Positions 1 to 10,250 of a stretch of DNA of 64,000 bases are shown in pieces. A program made the position numbers and the translations under genes. Below the pieces are notes generated by a model. That model was given only the letters and a program-made list of their open reading frames with translations, had not been told where the DNA came from and did not search any database. Every line of letters begins with the position of its first letter. The first letter of the stretch is position 1. Origin of the DNA: Bombus terrestris (Eukaryota > Arthropoda > Insecta > Hymenoptera > Apidae); contig NC_063275.1 in assembly GCF_910591885.1 (NCBI RefSeq), positions 15,550,501 through 15,614,500 of the forward strand. The letters are read 5' to 3'.

Positions 1-3000
1 CGAGATTTCAGTAATTTTTCGTTACTTCCGAAGAACAAACACGGTAAGATGAGAATTATGTTCCTTCTTATCGACACACGTGGTTTTCAACTAAAAATAC
101 AATTTTAGTTGATGATTAATAATATCGAATCTTGGATTAACGTAACAGCGTTAATCGCGGGACCTTGGAACCCGTGATTCTTCGATGCTTCGTAATTATA
201 AATCTAACGTAATCAAGCTGTTGATCTTCGGAAATTGTAATCAAGATATACATTATTTCACTTTACGCTCCCGCGATGAAAAAATACGGCTGCTAAATTA
301 AACATAAAATAAATTTACACATTATATTACAACGTTGCAAGATAACTGACAAGTTACTAAAAATTTAAATAGCTCGGGGAGTTTTAGCATCATGCGGCTA
401 CGGTACAACCCTTGAGATTTAGGGCTACCCTCAATATCGATTTGAGGCACGTTTCAACAGCACGATTAGAAACAAGGGTGTCCGTCGGTATAACAGAGAG
501 GGAGCGAGACCTTGACCTAGGTAATTTCCATGAGAAAGGGTGTCGCCGTTTTTCAGTTTCGGGAGAGTGTTCCGAAAAAATTAAAGTAAGAAGGTGCGTA
601 AGCACGAACCGGCACAAGCACAACAAAGGATTCCCTCGTAAGGTTTAATCTGGCCTAATCTCAATGAGCCCAACCTCGATAGAAATTACGTTAACTAAAC
701 ATGGATCAAACGATGCTCTTGCTTATGTACACAGAGAAGAACAAATTTACAACATCAAAAATTGCTTGTTTTTATCGACACGTATAAAGATAAGACTGCT
801 AAAGATCGACTGCTGATAAAACTTTCAAAGATTTACTACTCTTGTCGATTTTTGTTAATATGCATGCACTGCCTAGGTTAATGTTAGATCTATAATTAGA
901 AAATTTACAATTCTTCTTGAGAAAAGGAAACATTCGATCAGTTATAGTGTTATAGCGATCTAATCTTATTCTTGGAAACATTAAAAGTTATTGTTCGATC
1001 GATAACACGATGTGACATTTCTTCAACAGAAATAGTTCACGTTGGTATAGTTAAGCATTTTTCTAGAATGTTCGGAACATTACAGAATTCGTGATATATT
1101 TCATACTTAACAAACAAATGAACATATTTTGAAAGGAAAATTATTCACATTTTTACGTAATGTATTATTTAAACAATTTACCAGGAACATTTATTAAATA
1201 TTGCCGAAGAATAACAAATATTTCTCTATTTGTTATACATTATACATTTATGATAAACGTTGGTGAATTTAAATTTTAGATGATAATAATACCATATCTA
1301 TATTCATTTAATCACTCATCAGTTAGTTTTAATCTACATAAAAAAAAAACCCGAAATAATTCACGGATATCAGTTCGTACCTAACCTAGTCAGCTTAGAC
1401 TAACGGAACATTCGTCTGCGTATATTAAAGTAAACGTAAAAAGGGCTAGGCACCTTATCACGTATTTGTTTGCACAGAAAACCGATAATATCCTTTCCTC
1501 GTATCTCTTCTCTACAACGAATACGTGATATTATTGATAGAATCGATATTAAAAACCAAACGTTGATTGTTTGTCCCTCGAAGTAACTCCTCGATGGGTT
1601 TGGTAAAATCAATCCACTTCCAAATATATATATAAATATCTAAAACAAAATTGACGAAAAATCTATTGTTTCTTCCTTTCTTCAAGAACGTTTGCCTAGT
1701 TTTAAAGATTCCAAGGTGATTCCATTTTATCTTGTCGTTCCACGCCTTTTTCCGATTAAGCGATAAAATGGCATCGTTCGGTGATGTAATATAATCAGAT
1801 GTTATTCGAGTTTCGATCGGACCAAACTGCTCCGTAAACGCCGGGTTTGCGTAAATGCGACCGCTTTAATTAAGGCAACAGGCACCCTCCACGCTGCGAG
1901 GGCTTTCTACTTTTTTCCAACTCGTACATCTTACCGCGCAGAGCGCGCTACTTCTACCTGTAATTGCTTAACCGACAGATTAACCTACATTTCCTATTTC
2001 ATTTCCTGACCGAACGAAAGTAACCTACACGTAGTAAATACATGCGTTTAGAATGGACGGAACGTTCCTATTGTCTACTTCGAATTCGTACCATACCCTG
2101 CGTCATATAAAAAACGGAACGAAAGAAACAAGCACTATGCGCAATTTCGATTATAACCATGGATACGATGGACATAAATTGTGTCTAATTTTTATTGGAA
2201 ATTTCCTGTTTCGATCATGCGCAGTTATGTATGTTTATTATCTATCAAAAAAGAGTGACAGTTGATACTTAGAAGTAACGACAGTAGTTTAGTAGTAGTG
2301 ATATTATTATTTTAATAGTAAACTTATTTTGGAAGAAAGCTATAAACAACGAAAGCGAAAAATGATGCAGTATATTTAATATTTTGAATAATGAATTAAG
2401 ATAAGCGACGAGAACATCAGGGTTAAATGGGTTGAATTAATACAGCGCGTAATCCATTGTGATTTTTCAAGTTTTTTGGTATTTACACGTATGTGCGGAT
2501 TAACAAAACTATTCGAAGGATCGTATTGGAGACTAGTACTATTTCCTTTAACTTTTTGTTTCGTTCTGTCACAGATCTGTTAAATTATAACGAACGAGAA
2601 ATAATATGACTGACTGGGTGTAAACTTATTCCTAAAGGTGATGAAGCCTGAATTATTGTTAGCCTGAGTTAAGTTGGGTTTTCGAAGAACCTGACCAATG
2701 GTGGATGGAAGTTTGGCAACACAATGGAAAATTCTGCCAGGTCAAAGAATTGCCATTCTGTATTACTGAGTACCGTTAGCGTAGTTCGGTATTAAGAATG
2801 TGGATTCGAAAAAGACTTTTTGGAATATAACTTCATGATACTTTGCTAAAATTAATGGTAAGGAACAATAACGTTACCTATAATAAATGTTATTTTTTTA
2901 AGTGTGCGTGTGTTAACCACAGGCCGATCTGCTAAAAAATTCTTAAATGACGAACAAGTTAATAATTAACGATATTTGACCGTAACATAAAATCGCTTCA

Positions 3001-4873
3001 TTGTCTTTCCTAACAAATGGTAAAAGATACGAGTAACAATTTTCGATAGCGAATAAAATATCGCATAAAAATCATCTTGCATGAAGCATCGATCGGAACC
3101 GGCACGAACTGATTCTATTCGTAACTATTTTCGCGATCTGTATCGCCAAACTTCGAATCCAGCAGGCAGAGAATTAAACCGCGATAAGGTTTCGCGACAG
3201 TGCACCCGATGGCCAGTGATGATGACAGTCAGCCGAGACAGAACCGCTAAAGAAACGCATCACACCGCACACATGACCACAATAATCCTGACTCTAGCAT
3301 CGTATCTCGGCCACCCGTCGTCTTCTAGACTTTCGGTATCGATTACGTTCGGATATCGACCTGTTGATTCTGCACCGTTCATTCTTAAATCACGCTGTAT
3401 CATGTTCTTGGACGAAGGCGATTTTAAAATCTTGATATTCCTCCATGAAACCAGCCTCTCAAAGGTAGTAGCCCCCGAATGGTGGTGTGCTGCTGATCAA
3501 ACGCGTTTCGCAATGCTTCTTTCAAATCAATACAGAGCGACAAGCGCTCTTTGTTTCAACAAAATCGATTCAATAATTACATACTTAGAAGGAAAAACGA
3601 AAAGGAAAGAAACGAAATTAGTCGAATTTTAAAGTTAACTGCTTGCTTTATGTAGTGTCACGATTATAACGCTCGATTCGAAATATCAAACGAACTGTTT
3701 ATTTAATAATATGGAAGCTGTGTTTTGTTACATATAGCAGCCCTAACCGTCAGTAATAAATAAGAAACGACAAACCTTGGAATATGATTTATACAAAATC
3801 TATTTAGTAACTTTTGAGGTAAATTATAATACTTGCTCTGAAACGTCATACTTATAAGTTGTTCGTTTAATACATAGGGTATTGGTAGTTGGTTGTGTAG
3901 CAATCACTCGTAACCGTCAATAACCTATGAGAAACGACAAATCCTGGCGCGCTTTATCGCGTGTTAAACGCGTGCGCTCGATAAACGGAAATTAAAGTCG
4001 AATTCATTTGATTCCTTTTTATCGGGTATAAATTCGGAACAAGGTTTTTCTTTCGATTATGTACGATTTATATCATGGCACATATATTTATCAATCTTCT
4101 TGAGTCGTGATATTCAGCATCTTTTTACCTTTTCTTTTTTCCTTTCTTCTTCAAGACAAGATTATCTTTAAAACGATTAAGTAGTTTACGCGTAAAAGGA
4201 AATTGCGTTCTGAAAAACCCATAACGTATCAATATCGTGCTATCAAGAAACTGGAGATTACTATCTGACATGGTAACAGAATAAACTTTCAATTGCAAAC
4301 CTGTTGACTTATAAATAATGAATGTGTAAATAAGATGTGAAAAAGATCGGTTTGTTTTAAGAAGATAGATGACTGATAAAATTAACCTTCCTGACGTCGT
4401 TTATCAAATTCAATTCGTCAACTCATTATTTTCTCTCGATTAAAACGTTAAAAAGCGTATTGAAAAAAAAGAAAAACGCTTAAACGATTCGCAACGTCCT
4501 TTCAAAGTTTTAAAATTAAGGGAATGAAGAGAAGCAATGTAAAAACCATACTCTTTAAATGTAAATGAAAACGAGTTTGACCCAATGTTCACTCATTCAC
4601 TCTCACTTCTCTCCACTGTGAATAAAAAAACGGTGCAAAACACCTTTTCCTTGATGCATCGAAATTCTCCGCTTTCCATTGAAAACGCCAACACGTCGAT
4701 ATGATCGAACCTGAATACCCTATACATAGTAACATTGTTTTGTCGCAAAGGTGAATCTAATGTATTTCAGTAATCTTTCTCAGTAACGGATAAAAGTAAG
4801 GCCTGAGAAAGTAAGAAAGTGTCGGCGCATTTCGCCGGGTCAGATGTGGGCGAAACTTTGGATCGGGACTCAC
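1..4873. other. Gene-poor stretch left of the l(2)gl first exons
   Basis: I see no supportable exon here. Because the two l(2)gl first exons to the right are on the minus strand and end in donor sites, this stretch is inferred to be the start of the first l(2)gl intron, with the WD40-encoding exons lying left of base 1. Several open frames exist (the longest is about 183 codons at 3081-3632, plus) but none resembles a known protein. A diverged direct repeat of about 37 bp occurs at roughly 3745-3781 and 3911-3948. Confidence 0.5.
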
Positions 4874-4960
4874 CTTTCGAAACGCAAAAAGATCCTTTTG
4901 CAGTTTCTTTCTCTTGCAGTTTCTGTCGGTAGGTTGTTGGCCTTTGATAAACTTCAACAT
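4874..4960 (-). CDS. l(2)gl: Lethal(2) giant larvae, alternative first coding exon (copy A)
   Basis: This 87-bp exon encodes 29 residues beginning MLKFIKGQQPTD and ending LQKDLFAFRK, then a GTGAGT donor in phase 0. It matches the N-terminus of L(2)gl/LLGL proteins, whose start is typically MLKFIRGKGQQ followed by a conserved LQKDLFA(F/Y)RK. L(2)gl is a WD40-repeat cortical polarity protein that works with Scribble and Dlg and is inhibited by aPKC. Only the N-terminal exon is in the window; no WD40 exon is visible. Compared with copy B at 5248-5331, this copy keeps the canonical FRK ending but carries a local insertion in the middle, giving the unusual stretch DRNCKRKK. It could be a functional alternative first exon or a decaying duplicate. 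Its intact start codon, open frame and donor favour use. Confidence 0.7.
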
Positions 4961-5247
4961 CTGTCGGCGTTTGTTCCTCGAACGGTGCGCGACACGTCCG
5001 TTAAAAACCGTTAATCCTCACGTGTAATGTCACGACGTTTCACTACCGTCGCGAAAGGCTCGGTTAAGACCGCGAGGACCTCCACGTAATTAAAACATTT
5101 GTGGCGTCTGGTCACCGCCTTCACCACCGTGCGTTCCGCAGCTCATCGTCTCCGCGCCACTGATATGTACCAACGCCGCCGTCGTCCGATCGATGTATTA
5201 AGGAAAATACCGCGAAGTTTAAAAAATGAGGTTTATAAAAGACTCAC

Positions 5248-5331
5248 CTTTTGAAAAGCAAAAAGATCCTTTTGCAGTTTCTGTCGTTCGGCTGTTGTTT
5301 GTTGGCTCTTCCCTCTGATAAACTTCAACAT
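5248..5331 (-). CDS. l(2)gl: Lethal(2) giant larvae, first coding exon (copy B)
   Basis: This 84-bp exon encodes 28 residues starting MLKFIRGKSQQTTAERQ and ending LQKDLFAFQK, followed by a GTGAGT donor in phase 0. The first seven residues and the LQKDLFAF block match the N-terminus of the L(2)gl/LLGL family, a cortical neoplastic tumour suppressor controlling apical-basal polarity. Copies A and B both end in phase 0, so either can splice to the same downstream exon without a frame change. Copy B keeps the ancestral middle (TAERQKLQK) better than copy A, but has Gln where the family usually has Arg before the last Lys. The rest of the gene is inferred to lie left of the window. The surrounding DNA (4960-5610) is GC-richer than its neighbours, as expected around a promoter and 5' UTR. 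Confidence 0.75.
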
Positions 5332-5385
5332 TTGTCAGCGTTATTCGTTGTGAACCTCTACGTAATCAAAACATTCTCGAACGAA

Positions 5386-6536
5386 CGGTAAGACGATAAC
5401 TGAATCCAGTCTCTCTGGTCGATGTGTCAGCCGCTACTCGTTTTTTCGGGTCTATCGTCGTAATGTCGGCTTTCCACCAATCACATATTTCGGTTACGTT
5501 CGACCATACTCGGTTAAAATCGGCCGCGTTCGCCCGGATTCGGAACGAAAGTCTTCGTCGGGCGCGCCTGCACGAACAATGACCCCGATCAGGCTTGCCA
5601 AACCTCATCATGGAATACCTACTTTCACTTTATTCAATTGTTGACCGTTATACTCGTGAAAATATTTTACAATGTTAATCTACCCCTCAAAATTTTAACT
5701 ATAATAATGCAGTATTTAACAAGGTAACTTATAATTTGATATTCATTACGCAGATAGTTATAAAACAAAAAATGTAAAGTTAAATCTTAAAACCCGTTAC
5801 ATTTTTCAAGGAAAGATGAACTAATATTTTCATATATGTTAATGCGAAATGATAATATTTAAAGATATATTACAAACCACACAAATTTTAATAAATCATG
5901 CAGTATTCGTACCACTAAAAGTTTCCGAAACGATTGAGAATAAAGTTTTACTTTAGCAGTTACATGTTTGAATTCTTATTCCTAACATGTATCCGGAAGT
6001 CACGTGTAGAAACACTTCCTCGGTGTGTATATATATATGGATATATATGTATATGTATGTATTTGTTGTTTCCATTTTATCGCACTCACATTTAAAATGA
6101 CATTTGCAATTGTAATTCTATCTATGCCGTACTTGCATTCGTATTAAAATCATTTCACTTATCCAATTTGAACATATTTTATTTAAGATAAAATAATTTA
6201 TATTTTTCTTTCTGTTCCATAATTTACACGTGTATATGTAATATAAACGTTTTGTACATAAGTAGACGCATTAAGTACCATCAAATTACATTGATTCGTT
6301 AAGAATAATTTATCCTACAAAAGTCGCGTATAATACAAAATTCATTTATAGTACAAATTATTAAATCTATGAAAACTTCATGAAAACTTCATTTGTTTCT
6401 GTTTAAAATTTATTATAAAATATTGTTATTTTCGTATATGTTAACTAACATTTTATATTATATTTATATAACGTTATTTAATATCATCATAATAAAAATA
6501 AAATTTTCTCTAGCGATGTAAATATTTTTCAATTTG
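5386..6536. other. Intergenic: l(2)gl upstream region and QPCT 3' flank
   Basis: The left 250 bp is CpG-rich and probably l(2)gl promoter or 5' UTR. From about 5650 the DNA becomes AT-rich, with a TATATA/TATG microsatellite near 6026-6064. I see no exon. The right end should include the QPCT 3' UTR. Confidence 0.4.
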
Positions 6537-8192
6537 TTACATATTAATATGTAAATATGAAGCTACAAAAACTCTTAGAATTTTATTGATATTTTCTGTT
6601 GTTTTTAAATCAATGTTATTCCGATTATCACTTTGTTTATGCCAAACCTTTGGGAAAGGATATGGTATTAGATGAAGAATAGGAGTATCTGAAATACATA
6701 TGTTATAGAAATTATCTGCAACATATAATATGTATATATGTACATGTAAAAATTATTTACCTCGACGTAAGAAGGGAATATGATCATCCTCTATATAAGC
6801 TTCCACAGAGTATGGTTGAAAGTATGTTTGTGTAGGTTGTCCATAAGAATAAGATTCAAACTTCTTTAAAGAAGCTAATTTATTTTCAGTCCTCATTAAT
6901 AAAGAATACCATTTCTCTGTGTTACTAAAGTAATTGTAAAATGTTGGATCTGGTGCTCCTATTAAATCTAACAAAACCAGTAAATCCTACAAAAAAATAA
7001 GCAATGAGTATTTATATAAAGATGTATGTATTTACTAATACTCACAATTTTATCTAATTCAGAAACATTTTCTCCTTGGGTATAATTAATATGATTGTTG
7101 TGCCAAACATCAGCTAAATGCCTTGCACCATAAATAGAATCTTTTGGACCCCATTCCTTAAAAGCCTCTTCACCATCAAAAAATATAAGCATTAAACTAA
7201 TATCACTCTGCAAGCACAAAAAAATCTTAAAAAGTCAAATAAAAATTATGTGTACTTACATCCAATGTATACTTACATTTTTTATAGACTTTAAATAATC
7301 ATTCATAACTTTAGCTAAGTTAATCATTTGAGCACATGGTACTGCACTGTCTGTAGCACCTTCAAAGTTCCTTTCTCTAGTATACTTTGAGTCATAATGG
7401 CAAGCTAATGCCAAATACCTCTTTGCATTAGGATTTAATTTTGCAACTATATTTTCAAACAGTAAAGGTCCAAAAGTTGGGGTCTGATCTTCAAAGCTGT
7501 CAGATTGAACAGTCCAATTAAGATCATTCATTGATTTCTTGATGTACTATAAGAAAGAAGATACATCCTGTTATCAATAAGAGTAATTTCCTATTAAAAA
7601 TTGCATATATACTACTATAATAATTGCAATTAATTATAATAATAATAATTGCATATATACTATTTATGTATATATGTACTTCTTATTCATGCTTTTTCAT
7701 TCTCTTGCGCCATTCATTCAATTATTTCCCAATATTATAATTAGTAACTTTGTTTTTACAAACCTGTGTTACTAATACTATTTCAACTTACATCTTTTAC
7801 TCTTGTATGCTCAGGTGTTCCAACGATTCTCACAACGCATATGTTATCTAAAACTTCGTTCATATGATCGACATTTGACAGATCTGACAATGTGATTATT
7901 TGATTTCTTGATAGGCTACTTGGCGTGTGATAGTACTGGAATCATTTCATGACTGTAACTGATGTATGTTAACGATAGTCAATGACGTGTGTTACGAAAG
8001 ATGATTTTTGCCAATGAATACGCAGAAGATAAAAGTGAAAGCATCTGATAAAAATGAACGAGTGTTAAAAATATTCAAGTTCTGTGTATTATATACCTTT
8101 TCATTCCGAAAACTTGTTTGTGTTATAATATTTGAGTCAGTGATTAAAACACCCACGGAAATTAAAAAAAAGAACAGGCCAAAGTAGATCAT
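6537..8192 (-). CDS. QPCT: Glutaminyl-peptide cyclotransferase (QPCT-like)
   Basis: Six coding exons (8097-8192, 7792-7935, 7277-7546, 7046-7207, 6761-6986, 6537-6688) join in consistent phase to 349 residues. The enzyme is a secreted or Golgi zinc-dependent acyltransferase of the M28 fold. It cyclises N-terminal Gln (or Glu) to pyroglutamate on peptides and proteins. Residues 1-20 form a hydrophobic signal or anchor. The zinc ligands expected from the family are visible: Asp132 in LACHYDSK, Glu184 in FFDGEEAF (with Glu183 as the acid/base) and His316 in PFPKVWH. Other family blocks are VVRIVGTPEHTRVK, ATDSAVPCAQM, DDHIPFLRRG and the C-terminal DNRNNIDLKTTENINKILRV. The length is close to human QC (361). 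All introns are short. The start is the only Met before the hydrophobic segment. Secreted QC versus Golgi isoQC cannot be settled from sequence alone. Confidence 0.93.
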
Positions 8193-10250
8193 CGTCGTAC
8201 ACTATAGCAAACTTCCACTGAACTGAATGCCGCAAAGCAGCCATTGTGGCAATTAAATTCGCGTCGCCATTTTGAAACAAAGTTCACGTCACACGTGACT
8301 AATGGATGTCTCGATTGCTATTGGTTAACTGTGTCAAGTAGAATGTGTATGTATACATATCGGCTAAATCTCTCCGTATTTTTCGAATTTTTATAAATAC
8401 ACGTAAATGTTGAACTGAATGTTATCTATTGAGCATTTTTTTGTACTTTGTGTATTGCAGTAAATTAGACTTGTGATGAAATTTATTTACTGTTTTAGTT
8501 TTACATTTTGAACTTTAAAATATGCATGCCTTGAAGATACAATGTGTTTTCAAACCGGTTTGATTCTGTGGATAACGTCTCGTTTTTTAATAAAAAAAGG
8601 AACAGAAAAATTAAGCTGGAATTTCATGGGTAAGTAAAAAAAATTATTCATACCTGTTTATAACGTATCAAATATATTAAATAACTTTTAATGATACGTT
8701 GCACCTTTTATAATACATAAAGGGTTAGGATTTTTAATAATATTTGTTTCTGAGTACAATAAAATATCCGATTTTGAATGTACATAAACAAACAGTTATG
8801 TATACTTACATAATTCAATTTCTTTCCACATTCGTCTAACTTTTATAGTATAATTGTAACAATTGAAAGAAGTAATAATTGGTATAAATCTGATTTAATT
8901 TATTTACTCAAAAAAATATGCATGTATAAAATAATTGAAATATTTTTTACTTCTTAATACCTTACGTAACGATACCGCAACAAGAAATCTTATATGTCGT
9001 TATAAAAAAGAGGGAATCTACACATTAAAAAGTCTAGTGAGTTGATGAGGCAAATCATTATTATGAAATGTGATATCTATAAATGATACGATGCACCCAT
9101 TTTACGCTTTTTGCCATTTATATCGATTTGACTAACGGATATTTCTCTCGCACCATGTTGTCGAATTTTTTTTTTCGCTGACGAAATTTCTACTCGTTCG
9201 AACATAAATAAACAACAATTTTGCACAATATTTGTTTGACGTATTCGCCCCTCCACTCGGTTTGCTAACTCTAAAGCCGAGTTTACACTGTTTCACTTTA
9301 AAGGAACAGTGTAGTTTCGGCTTCACTTAGCTATATATCGTCGAATATCCTTCGTATAATTAATAAATTGTTTGCCTGAACTGGAACAAAGGTAACGAAG
9401 CGTTCGACGATACTGTCGGTGATGATAATGTTCCATACTGTCGGTTTACAGTAAGAATGAAAGGTAATTGAAAGTAAGGCACTATAAGAATTGACGGTTA
9501 ACCTCATCAGTCGTACGGTACTTTTAGAAATTCGACGTCACGATATTGCGAGATAAATGTTGAACGATATGCCGTTCCTCATTCACCTGAGAAAGATCAT
9601 GTAGCCAATCAAACGTGTAATCAATGACCAACACTTATGTTACGTATCTCTCTTCCACGTTCATATCTCTTCTCATTATTGTTACTATTACCATTACTAT
9701 TATTATTGTCCTAGCACGATCAACACGTACGAAGAGTAATGCAGTAAAGAATATTAGATTTGAGAAAGAAAAAAGAAGTATTATTGCATATAGGGTCATC
9801 CCAGTTCTAAGTAAGTACGCGGATTGTTTTTGAGCAACTGTCTCTCTCGCGAGTCAAACTGATTCCCGTGCGAGCGATCATGTTCCAAACGGACACCTGC
9901 CGAAAGAGAAAACGGAGATCGGAGATCGTGGGACCCGCAGGTGTGCACCAGAACGTCCGTAACGTATCGTTTAAAACAAATGATAAATTATACCTAGGGC
10001 GGGACCCAAGGTCGTCCTTCTTTGTTTTTTATTTTTCTCCTCGTGCAGGCTCGGTTTGGGATTTACGATCGACCTCTCGGCGTCTTCGTTTTTTGTCTCG
10101 TCCGTTTCGTTTTTCTTTTTTTTTTTTTTTTATCATTCCCTTTGGGAATCATCGCTTGCCAGGTTACATTTTGTTCACTACGAGCACGTTTCACGCTCCG
10201 CGCTCTAGACTCTTTCTTTCCCCTGTTGATAGAGATGACACGGAATTTCT
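8193..10250. other. Intergenic: QPCT promoter side and 3' flank of the claudin-like gene
   Basis: No exon is supported. A short inverted repeat lies at 9274-9322. Poly-pyrimidine DNA around 10090-10140 (a run of about 18 T near 10113) lies just 3' of the claudin-like stop codon and probably belongs to its 3' UTR on the minus strand. Open frames at 9868-10366 (plus) overlap the real last exon and have no family match. Confidence 0.4.
9274..9322. repeat. Imperfect inverted repeat (hairpin)
   Basis: The arms AAGCCGAGTTTACACTGTT (9274-9292) and AACAGTGTAGTTTCGGCTT (9304-9322) pair over 19 positions with about three mismatches, around an 11-nt loop. It is shorter than a typical pre-miRNA. No gene context explains it. 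Confidence 0.4.

Larger units (their letters stand above)
4870..5385 (-). repeat. Tandem duplication of the l(2)gl first-exon block
   Basis: Two diverged copies lie head to tail. Each has the first coding exon, its donor, and upstream sequence. The upstream homology includes the block around ACCTCCACGTAATTAAAACA (about 5080-5095), matched by ACCTCTACGTAATCAAAACA (about 5355-5374). Copy B lacks roughly 95 bp between the start codon and that block that copy A has. The duplication therefore covers 5' UTR or promoter DNA as well as coding sequence. Confidence 0.65.

Noticed and set aside
3081..3632. 183-codon open frame on the plus strand, the longest in the left 5 kb
   Set aside because: Composition is unlike a folded protein, no family motif is visible, and there is no splice or promoter context; it lies in the inferred first intron of l(2)gl.
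5366..5611. 81-codon minus-strand frame upstream of the l(2)gl first exon
   Set aside because: Probably 5' UTR or promoter DNA whose high GC reduces stop codons; no recognisable protein.
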